A stretch of DNA of 6,756 nt. It comes from Bacteroidales bacterium H10 (GTDB lineage: Bacteria > Bacteroidota > Bacteroidia > Bacteroidales > Muribaculaceae). The first letter of the stretch is position 1. Each line of letters begins with the position of its first letter. Below the pieces are notes generated by a model. The model had not been told where the DNA came from. It saw only the letters and a list, made by a program, of their open reading frames with translations, and did no database searches. Below, one piece after another: positions 1-6,264 of this stretch. A program made the position numbers and the translations under genes. The stretch spans positions 1 to 6,756 of the forward strand of contig DAAV01000080.1 of assembly GCA_001701295.1 (NCBI GenBank). Direction: 5' to 3'.

Positions 1-800
1 TCATCGATCGTATAGCCGTCTTCGCCTATGGTCACTGCCTTCAGTCCGAAACCGTCCTGAACAAGCCCCTTCTCGTTGTTTTTGCCGAAGAGCATCTTTT
101 CTCCGTGACGCAACAGAATAGTGTGGTCGGCACGTTTTTCCTTGTCTGCGAAATAGTTGTGGATACCGTCGTTGAATATCACACAGTTCTGGAGAATCTC
201 CACCACCGACGCTCCTTCATGACGTGCGGCGGCCACCATGACCTCGCGCGTCGTGTCAAGCGCCATGTCGAAACTGCGGGCGAAGAAATTGCCTCGCGCG
301 CCGAAACAGAGTTCGGCCGGAATGAACGGATCTTCTACAGTGCCGTAAGGACTCGACTTCGATATGGTGCCTCGGTCCGAGGTCGGAGAATACTGTCCTT
401 TCGTAAGACCGTAAATCTTGTTGTTGAGGATCAGCATGTTGATATTCACATTGCGGCGCACGGCGTGGATGAAATGGTTGCCGCCGATCGCAAGTCCGTC
501 ACCGTCGCCCGATATCTGCCATACGGTCAGCCCTGGATTCGCGGTCTTCACACCTGTGGCTATCGCTGCCGCACGGCCGTGGATCGTATGCATGCCGTAG
601 GTGTTCATGTAGTACGGAAGACGCGAGCTGCAACCGATACCGGAAATGACAGCCGTGTCATGGGGGGCCACGCCGAGTTCCGCCATTGCCTTGTGGAGCA
701 CGTTGAGTATCGCATGGTCTCCGCAGCCGGGACACCAGCGAGCATTCTGACTGTTTTTATAATCGCTTGCCGCGTAGGCTTTCTTTTCGTTGTTTTCCAT
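1..800 (-). CDS. korB: 2-oxoglutarate:ferredoxin oxidoreductase, beta subunit (3' end cut by window)
   Basis: This is the thiamine-diphosphate and iron-sulfur subunit of a cytoplasmic 2-oxoacid:ferredoxin oxidoreductase, which with KorA converts a 2-oxoacid plus CoA to acyl-CoA, CO2 and reduced ferredoxin. I read 266 complete codons from ATG at 800-798 without a stop before the window edge; relatives are around 330-340 residues, so the last fifth or so is missing. A CPGCGDHAIL motif lies at residues 23-32. The ThDP/Mg site is GDGDGLAIGGN (98-108) with NNKIYGLTKGQ (126-136), a form typical of 2-oxoglutarate rather than pyruvate enzymes. Cysteines 23, 26, 57 and 206 have the spacing expected for the single [4Fe-4S] cluster of short two-subunit enzymes. 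The start lies 3 nt after the korA stop, preceded by GGAGG. Substrate is inferred from motif resemblance; a branched-chain or other 2-oxoacid is possible. Confidence 0.95.
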   Translation of the reverse strand, partial: MENNEKKAYAASDYKNSQNARWCPGCGDHAILNVLHKAMAELGVAPHDTAVISGIGCSSRLPYYMNTYGMHTIHGRAAAIATGVKTANPGLTVWQISGDGDGLAIGGNHFIHAVRRNVNINMLILNNKIYGLTKGQYSPTSDRGTISKSSPYGTVEDPFIPAELCFGARGNFFARSFDMALDTTREVMVAAARHEGASVVEILQNCVIFNDGIHNYFADKEKRADHTILLRHGEKMLFGKNNEKGLVQDGFGLKAVTIGEDGYTID

Positions 801-803
801 GTC

Positions 804-2654
804 TTAGTCCTCCATGTATTTGGTTACTCCGTCTACGATCTCCTTGACAAGGAAGGGCTGACCTTCCACTTTGTTGATACGCAATATTTCCTTGCCGGGC
901 AGATGCATCTGCAGATAGTCGGCAAACATGCCGGTATTCAGCTCGGCCACAATCACGCGCTTGTATCTGCCGAGTGTCTCTATCGCGTTTTTGGGAAGCG
1001 GATTGATATATCTGAACTGCCAGAACGCGACCTTCTTTCCGGAGGCGTTCAGTTCTGTAGCTGCTGTCAGCAGATGGCCGTATGTGCCTCCCCATCCGAC
1101 AAGTACCTTATCGGCGCCATCGTCAAACATAGGTTCCATCGCAGGAATATCGTCGGCTATGCGGGCGATCTTCTCACGGCGCGTCTCGACCATCCGCTCA
1201 TGGTTGGCTCCGTCTGTCGAGATTACGGATGTATGATAGTCTTTCTCAAGACCGCCTACACGGTGCATTGCGCCCTCCCTGCCGGGAAGAGCCCAATAAC
1301 GTGCCATATTCTTTTCATCGCGGTCGAAAGGTTTCCATCCTGCCTCAAGCACATCCTGCGGCAACATATGCGGATGTATTTCCGGATAATCTCCGGCTTC
1401 CGGAATGCGCCACGCGCTCGAACCGTTGGCGATATAGGCGTCTGTGAGCAGAATGACGGGAGTCATATGCTCCATGGCTATACGTGCCGCCTCAAACGCC
1501 ATATGGAAACAGTCTGTCGGACTGACGGCCGAAAGCACGCAAAGCGGTGATTCTCCGTTGCGGCCATATAGAGCCTGCATGAGATCGGTCTGTTCGGTCT
1601 TCGTGGGAAGTCCTGTAGAGGGACCGCCTCGCTGCACGTCTATCACGACAAGCGGCAGTTCGGCCATTACTGCAAGACCGATACCTTCGGATTTGAGAGC
1701 CAGCCCGGGACCCGATGTCGACGTCACGGCCAGATGGCCCGCATAGCTTGCCCCGATGGCCGAACATATGCCGGCTATCTCGTCTTCCATCTGTACAGCC
1801 TTGACTCCTAAGTCTTTGCGCTTGGCAAGCTCATGGAGTATATCTGTGGCCGGAGTGATCGGATAAGAGCCGAGGAATAGCGGACGGCCGCTTTTCTCCG
1901 AAGCGAGGATCAGACCCCATGCCGTGGCTGTATTGCCCGTGACATCCGTATAGGTGCCGGGACGCGAGGTCGCCGTGTCGATGCGGTATACGGGCATCGA
2001 GCTGTGGGTATTGTGTCCGTAGTCCCAGCCTGCGCGGAGAACTTTGGCGTTGGCTTCGTAGACTGCGGGTTTCTTTGCGAATTTATTCTGGAGTTTGCGC
2101 AATACGCTTTCCACCGGACGGTCAAACAACCAGCAGATCACTCCCAAGGCAAGCATATTCTTGCTTTTCATGATCGCTTTCTGGTCAAGACCGCTGTCCG
2201 CAAGCGTATTTTTCAGCAGTGTGGTCATAGGCACGAGCATGATTCGTTTGGGATCTATACCGAGCTCTTTTACAGGATCGTCTGTAGTATATTCCGCTTT
2301 CTTGAGATTGGCGGGAGTAAACGAATCGACATCACACACCACCACACCGTCTCTCTTCAGATAGCGTAGATTGGTCTTAAGTGCCGCCGGATTCATGGCG
2401 ACAAGTACATCCGCCTCGTCTCCGGGGGTATGCACTCCTTTACCCACGCTTACCTGATAACCCGAAACTCCGCTCAGAGAACCTTGCGGCGCACGGATTT
2501 CCGCCGGATAGTCCGGGAAGGTTGAGATCTCATCTCCTATCTCTGCCGAGATATTCGAGAAAATGTTGCCTGCAAGCTGCATACCGTCGCCGGAATCGCC
2601 CGCGAATCTGACCACGACCTTGTCTATGGCCTTCACATTCGTTTCTTGTAGCAT
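804..2654 (-). CDS. korA: 2-oxoglutarate:ferredoxin oxidoreductase, fused gamma-alpha subunit
   Basis: This 616-residue cytoplasmic protein is the partner of KorB. Residues about 10-205 form the gamma domain, opening with VVVRFAGDSGDGMQ (GDSGDG at 19-24), which contributes to CoA/ThDP binding in this superfamily. Residues about 240-480 form the alpha pyrimidine-binding domain, with YPITP (264-268), MEDEIAG (289-295), TSTSGPG (311-317) and the long conserved QRGGPSTGLPTKTEQTDL (341-358). Residues about 510-616 form the C-terminal transketolase-like domain. There is no N-terminal 4Fe-4S ferredoxin domain, so electrons should leave through the KorB cluster. The length fits the fused subunits usual in Bacteroidota and archaeal two-subunit enzymes. 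The ATG at 2654 sits directly before the gamma domain with an A-rich leader and no Shine-Dalgarno motif. It ends 3 nt before korB and begins 74 nt after the second nuclease gene, with a candidate promoter between. Substrate preference for 2-oxoglutarate is inferred from family resemblance. Confidence 0.95.
   Translation of the reverse strand: MLQETNVKAIDKVVVRFAGDSGDGMQLAGNIFSNISAEIGDEISTFPDYPAEIRAPQGSLSGVSGYQVSVGKGVHTPGDEADVLVAMNPAALKTNLRYLKRDGVVVCDVDSFTPANLKKAEYTTDDPVKELGIDPKRIMLVPMTTLLKNTLADSGLDQKAIMKSKNMLALGVICWLFDRPVESVLRKLQNKFAKKPAVYEANAKVLRAGWDYGHNTHSSMPVYRIDTATSRPGTYTDVTGNTATAWGLILASEKSGRPLFLGSYPITPATDILHELAKRKDLGVKAVQMEDEIAGICSAIGASYAGHLAVTSTSGPGLALKSEGIGLAVMAELPLVVIDVQRGGPSTGLPTKTEQTDLMQALYGRNGESPLCVLSAVSPTDCFHMAFEAARIAMEHMTPVILLTDAYIANGSSAWRIPEAGDYPEIHPHMLPQDVLEAGWKPFDRDEKNMARYWALPGREGAMHRVGGLEKDYHTSVISTDGANHERMVETRREKIARIADDIPAMEPMFDDGADKVLVGWGGTYGHLLTAATELNASGKKVAFWQFRYINPLPKNAIETLGRYKRVIVAELNTGMFADYLQMHLPGKEILRINKVEGQPFLVKEIVDGVTKYMED
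809..813 (-). promoter_or_regulatory. Shine-Dalgarno sequence for korB
   Basis: The minus strand reads GGAGG, then 8 nt, then the korB ATG. The site lies inside the last codons of korA. It fixes the korB start and suggests translational coupling. It stands out because the other starts in the window have A-rich leaders without a Shine-Dalgarno motif, as is usual in Bacteroidota. Confidence 0.7.
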
Positions 2655-2684
2655 AACGAAATGTTTTTGGTTGATTTATGGTAT

Positions 2685-2715
2685 AAGATTTATTTTCTAA
2701 ATTGCCTTTTGCAAA
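2685..2715 (-). promoter_or_regulatory. Candidate Bacteroidota-type promoter for korAB
   Basis: On the minus strand TTTG (2715-2712) is followed by a 19-nt spacer and TAAATCTT (2692-2685). The Bacteroidota primary sigma consensus is TTTG, 19-21 nt, TAnnTTTG. The -33 box matches and the -7 box matches at four of six defined positions. Transcription would start near 2678, giving a leader of about 24 nt to korA. The position between two functionally unrelated gene pairs supports it, but the -7 box is imperfect. Confidence 0.4.
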
Positions 2716-2728
2716 CAAGCCTACATCG

Positions 2729-4531
2729 TCACATCACGATCTTCTTGCTGTGTCCGTTGCCGACCACGATATAGACGCCGTGCTGCAATGCGGAACCATC
2801 TACTCTGCGCCCGTTAAGGTCATAGATCGCCGCGCCCTCGGGCACAATGATCTTACTGTTCTCGATTCCGATTCCCCACGGTGTCTCCACAGGAAGGTCT
2901 TCTACTCCGGAGCCGTCGTTGAAACCCGTGAATCTGTACAGATAGACAGGAGTCTGTTTCGATTCGTAGTTCAGGAAACGTGGCTGTGTCTTGTTGAACT
3001 GCAACGAACCGAACTGATCGAATGTGAATACAAACTCATCGTTGCCGTTCACAGCGGCTGTTCCGGGAGTATACACGGACGCATCGAGTTTCATTTTGTT
3101 TTTTGCCGATGCGTTCCATGAGCCTTTGTGATGATTGTAGATATCATTGACCATAATGCGGTATTTCCCGCCGTCAAGCGACTCGAACCTTATTATCGCC
3201 GCGTCTACGGGAAGCTCGGTCACCATATTCTTGTCATTGAATTCCACAAATCCGGCGCTCTCCATAAAAGCGGTCGAGGATGTTCCTCCTGTCACGCTCA
3301 TGGCATGAAGAGTATTGGAAGAAAGCATAACAAACGGACCCTCGTCAAGACTGCAGTCCGAGATATGGGTAAGCTTCTGCCAGTATCCTGCCGAATAATC
3401 CGTCACTGACGGGTCACGGGCCACTGTCACGAGAGTGGATACAGGACTCCGGAGTTCCTGACCGTTCACTTCTTTGACCACATATGCCTTATAGGTATGC
3501 TTCTCTGCAGCCGAATCCGCCGGATCAATAAACAAAGGACTTTGCGTAGGGAAGAAATTTCTTCCGTCGATGCTCAGCATCAGCGTGCAGCCCTCTTCAT
3601 GCTCTATCTCCTGTGTCAGACCGTTCCACCAGCGCAATGCGTAATTATTCACACCGGTCAGTCTTGTGTCGGTGAATACAGGCGCCTCGGGGCGGTCTGT
3701 GGCTTTTGCGGGAGATTCCGACGAAAGGCTGAAAGCCGATGTCTTCTTCTCTCCCCATATATATTCGGCAAGTTCCGGATAATCTATAAAGGGATTGCGG
3801 TTTTTCTGAAGTTTGTAGATAGCTTCGTTACGCTCCATTTCCTTGGTGTCGACCGGATCCTGACGATGCCATGACAACAGCAGATCGACGGCCCAGTCAC
3901 TCAGCTTATTGTCTGAACCGTAGACATAGGCGTACTGATCTTCCCACGAAGCATCCGGATAAGCGGTAAACACATAGAAATAGGCTCTTGCGAAGTCTCC
4001 TTTGTATTCATCGGCCGGTTCGAAAACACTCGCCGCGCCACCTCCCTGACCTGTCTCCGGTGTGCCTATGAGCAGAAGGCCGTTATCAAGAAGACGTGGA
4101 TCCGCGACTTTGCCGGGGGGATAGTTGCCTTTTTTGTTGTTCGCGTTCTGGTCACTTGGATTCAGATGGAAAAGATCGCTGTATGCATCGATGTTACCGT
4201 TCTTTCCTCCCCACCATGAATTGGCGACGGAATGCTCTATATTGAGGGCATCGTGCGCCGGCAGCCAGACAAGGTTGTTGCTGTACATGTCCCACCATGC
4301 CTCACGTCCGTTCACGATCCGGACATCTGTTGTCTCGAACGCAGGCCAGGTCTTCGTGCTGTAGGTTATGCGCACATGTCCTTCCGAAAGAGCCTGCAAG
4401 GCTTTTTCAAGCATATTCCCCTGCTTGCCGTCAATAGCCGAATAATACCCGGACGGTATTTCGGCAAATGCAGGCTGCATCGCCAGCGAAAGCGACACTG
4501 CCGCTAACAGTCTTTTGAATATCATGGACAT
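2729..4531 (-). CDS. Secreted endonuclease I family protein, second of a tandem pair
   Basis: This 600-residue exported nuclease probably cuts DNA or RNA nonspecifically outside the cytoplasm. Residues 1-23 are a signal peptide with basic FKR, a hydrophobic core and cleavage after AFA; no lipobox cysteine is present. Residues about 26-262 form the endonuclease I (EndA/NucM/Vvn) His-Me finger domain: NIEHSVANSWWGG (97-109) holds the putative metal ligand E99 and general base H100. DLFHLNPSDQNANNKKGN (119-136) holds the expected second metal ligand N131, and NRNPFIDYPEL (244-254) is the conserved family tail. Residues about 282-372 look like an Ig/fibronectin-III-type beta domain. Residues about 376-536 form a beta-rich domain ending in RFLNYESKQTPVYLYRF, a style seen in other Bacteroidales secreted proteins but with no function known to me. 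Residues about 552-600 are a short sorting-like tail (IYDLNGR, GVYIVV). ATG 4531 is 5 nt past the upstream stop; ATG 4525 is an alternative start two codons in. Catalytic residues are assigned by motif, not by structure. Confidence 0.9.
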   Translation of the reverse strand: MSMIFKRLLAAVSLSLAMQPAFAEIPSGYYSAIDGKQGNMLEKALQALSEGHVRITYSTKTWPAFETTDVRIVNGREAWWDMYSNNLVWLPAHDALNIEHSVANSWWGGKNGNIDAYSDLFHLNPSDQNANNKKGNYPPGKVADPRLLDNGLLLIGTPETGQGGGAASVFEPADEYKGDFARAYFYVFTAYPDASWEDQYAYVYGSDNKLSDWAVDLLLSWHRQDPVDTKEMERNEAIYKLQKNRNPFIDYPELAEYIWGEKKTSAFSLSSESPAKATDRPEAPVFTDTRLTGVNNYALRWWNGLTQEIEHEEGCTLMLSIDGRNFFPTQSPLFIDPADSAAEKHTYKAYVVKEVNGQELRSPVSTLVTVARDPSVTDYSAGYWQKLTHISDCSLDEGPFVMLSSNTLHAMSVTGGTSSTAFMESAGFVEFNDKNMVTELPVDAAIIRFESLDGGKYRIMVNDIYNHHKGSWNASAKNKMKLDASVYTPGTAAVNGNDEFVFTFDQFGSLQFNKTQPRFLNYESKQTPVYLYRFTGFNDGSGVEDLPVETPWGIGIENSKIIVPEGAAIYDLNGRRVDGSALQHGVYIVVGNGHSKKIVM

Positions 4532-4536
4532 ATGGA

Positions 4537-6123
4537 TTATTCTTTGATCAGAATTTTTACGGCTTTTTCAAATGTCGGCTTCACGACAATGTAAACTCCA
4601 CGCTGCAGGTTTCTACCATCATATTCGCGACCGTTAAGATCGAATATGTGTGCGCCCTCGGGTGCCAGGATGTTGTTACCCCAGACTTCTACGAGGAATG
4701 AGTCATCTTCCTGGTCATATGCCGGCATTTCAATTCCTGTTGTCTTGTGTGTTAGTTTGAGCTTCATGTCATTGATCTCCCACGTGTCGGCGCCGGAAGC
4801 TGTCGACTCATATTTGAGACCGATCTTCACTTTCTTTCCCGAGAACTCCGACAGATCTATATCGCCGCTGCTGACAAATTCCCACTCTCCCGGTTTTTGC
4901 CAGTTGACAATCGGGATATCCTCTATCGCACCGCTGGCCATATCTTTCACTGCTATCATACACAATTCTCTGCACGTTGTCTGGAATTTGGCGGCATGAC
5001 TGAATGAGAGCGTAGCTGTCTCGACATCTGCAAAAGATACTTCCGGGCTCCAGGCATAAGCTTTGGCGGCATAATTCACACCTTTGATATATGCGCTTCC
5101 GTTAAGATATTGATTACCCTTATATTCTCTCCAGCTCCATACATAGCTTCCGCCCGAAGGGAGCTCTATGTTTTCTATAGTCCAGTCTCCCATTGATGCG
5201 GCGTCGGATGCAAGCCAGTCATATTCAGTCTTCGTATCGTCAGGATCAGGATCCTTACCCGGGTCTGTACCGGGATCCGTACTGCCTGAAAGACTGAACG
5301 GAACAGTTTTTTTCGAGCCCCATATATGTTCCGCCAGATCCGGAAGGTCTATAAACGGGTTACGGTTCTGCTGTTCTTTCTGTATTCCGTCGTTGCGCAT
5401 TCTCTCTTTGTCGCTCACCGGATCATTGGCGCTCCAGCGGAGCAACAATTCTTTTGCCCAGGGTTTAAACATCAGTTCATCCGAGGTATCGTACATCCAG
5501 TTTGTACCTGAATTTTTCCAGGATATGTCATTATAAATTGTAAACATATACATGAAAACTCGGGCAAAATCCCCCTTATATTGATCTGCGGGCTCATAGC
5601 ACCAGGTCGCACCGCCGCCTTGCCCTGACTTGGGCGTACCGATAAAAGTAACTCCATTGTCCCACTTTACAGAGGCGAGTTCTGCCATAGGATAATTGCT
5701 CTTTTGGCTATTTGCATCGCTATTTGAAGGATTCAGATGGACAATATCACAATAAGATGCGGGAGACTCACTGCCGCCCCACCATGATTTTGCCACACTA
5801 TGCTCTATATTCATTCCGGGATGCCCCGATGAAGCGGGAACGAGGTCGTTGCTGTACATATCCCACCAATAGTCAACACCGTTGACTGTCTTGATATCAG
5901 TCGATTTGAAAGCATTCCATGTGGATGTGCCATAAGAAATTCTCTTATGATTCACAGCTTTTGCCTTGACGGCAAGCATCAGTTCATGGCCGCACTTGCC
6001 TTCGAGTGAATCATAATAACCGTCGGGATAAGTGGCGTTTGCCGCCATCATCGACAAAAGAAGACCGGAAATAACCGTGCCGATGTATCTATTGGTAAAA
6101 GATTCTATGTTACGAGTTTTCAT
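4537..6123 (-). CDS. Secreted endonuclease I family protein, first of a tandem pair
   Basis: This 528-residue exported nuclease is a paralogue of the next gene. Residues 1-30 are a signal peptide (basic N-region, hydrophobic VISGLLLSMMA, cleavage after ANA). Residues about 32-272 are the endonuclease I domain. It begins YPDGYY and contains NIEHSVAKSWWGG (105-117; putative metal ligand E107 and catalytic H108), DIVHLNPSNSDANSQKSN (126-143; expected metal ligand N138), GGGATWCYEPADQYKGDFAR (169-188) and NRNPFIDLPDL (253-263). By eye about half the positions match the downstream paralogue across this domain. A Pro/Asp linker (282-296) leads to a beta-sandwich at about 312-457 resembling the choice-of-anchor J / cleaved-adhesin class (WTIENIELP near the start, WEINDMKLKL at the end), possibly for carbohydrate or surface binding. 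The last 50 or so residues repeat the short tail (IFDLNGR, GVYIVV). A consensus-like promoter lies about 50 nt upstream. The leader is A-rich without a Shine-Dalgarno motif. The accessory-domain assignment is less certain than the nuclease. Confidence 0.9.
   Translation of the reverse strand: MKTRNIESFTNRYIGTVISGLLLSMMAANATYPDGYYDSLEGKCGHELMLAVKAKAVNHKRISYGTSTWNAFKSTDIKTVNGVDYWWDMYSNDLVPASSGHPGMNIEHSVAKSWWGGSESPASYCDIVHLNPSNSDANSQKSNYPMAELASVKWDNGVTFIGTPKSGQGGGATWCYEPADQYKGDFARVFMYMFTIYNDISWKNSGTNWMYDTSDELMFKPWAKELLLRWSANDPVSDKERMRNDGIQKEQQNRNPFIDLPDLAEHIWGSKKTVPFSLSGSTDPGTDPGKDPDPDDTKTEYDWLASDAASMGDWTIENIELPSGGSYVWSWREYKGNQYLNGSAYIKGVNYAAKAYAWSPEVSFADVETATLSFSHAAKFQTTCRELCMIAVKDMASGAIEDIPIVNWQKPGEWEFVSSGDIDLSEFSGKKVKIGLKYESTASGADTWEINDMKLKLTHKTTGIEMPAYDQEDDSFLVEVWGNNILAPEGAHIFDLNGREYDGRNLQRGVYIVVKPTFEKAVKILIKE
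5236..5277 (-). repeat. Short in-gene repeat encoding a Pro/Asp linker
   Basis: On the minus strand two 12-nt units (GATCCCGGTACA, GACCCGGGTAAG) are followed by two identical 6-nt units (GATCCT) and GACGAT. They encode DPGT-DPGK-DP-DP-DD, residues 283-296 of the first nuclease. This is a flexible interdomain linker at the junction between the catalytic domain and the variable C-terminal part, and its repeat number could vary between strains. Confidence 0.75.
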
Positions 6124-6172
6124 AAGTGTTATTGTTGTAATGCGGATAAAGAGAAAATTCCATTTTCACTTC

Positions 6173-6224
6173 CCGACAAAATTAGCAATTATTTCCAATA
6201 CCGCCAAGCAACCGACAAAAATTA
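6173..6224 (-). repeat. Direct repeat overlapping the nuclease promoter
   Basis: The minus strand carries TAATTTTTGTCGG (6224-6212) and TAATTTTGTCGG (6184-6173), differing by one T in the T-run and starting 39 bp apart. The proximal copy includes the -7 box; the distal copy lies just upstream of the -33 box. They may be two binding sites for a regulator, or the distal one may be a degenerate second promoter. The function is inference from position and similarity. Confidence 0.5.
6177..6207 (-). promoter_or_regulatory. Bacteroidota-type promoter for the nuclease pair
   Basis: The minus strand reads TTG (6207-6205), a 20-nt spacer, then TAATTTTG (6184-6177). The -7 box matches the Bacteroidota consensus TAnnTTTG at every defined position and the spacer is within the usual 19-21 nt. 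Transcription should start near 6170, giving a leader of about 47 nt to the ATG at 6123. This is the strongest promoter-like signal in the window. Confidence 0.7.
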
Positions 6225-6264
6225 ATATTATCGTACCATATTTGCATGAATCTCCGACTTTCGG

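Noticed and set aside
757..1095. A 112-codon minus-strand frame overlapping korA and korB
   Set aside because: It is out of frame with both genes, has no recognisable motif and crosses a well-defined gene junction.
105..1550. A 481-codon open frame on the plus strand
   Set aside because: It lies antisense across korB and the end of korA, both with unmistakable conserved motifs. The translation is rich in His, Arg and Cys with no recognisable domain, as expected of a shadow frame.
2655..2728. Terminator between the nuclease gene and korA
   Set aside because: The TTTGCAAA palindrome and nearby GGC/GCC bases do not form a stable stem with a loop and T-tract, so readthrough into korAB cannot be excluded.
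2702..3121. A plus-strand frame of 139 codons starting in the korA upstream gap
   Set aside because: Almost all of it is antisense to the C-terminal part of the nuclease gene and its product shows no family features.
4531..4545. The two nuclease genes as one gene split by a frameshift
   Set aside because: Each has its own signal peptide, complete catalytic domain and C-terminal tail, so they are two full genes.
6212..6225. A second promoter using TTAATTTTTG as -7 box
   Set aside because: The box is one base too long or mismatched at its first position, and no TTG lies 19-21 nt upstream. It is better listed as part of the direct repeat.
6254..6264. Hairpin CCGA-AAG-TCGG right after the regulator stop, as a terminator
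   Set aside because: The stem is only 4 bp and no T-run follows, so it does not qualify as an intrinsic terminator.
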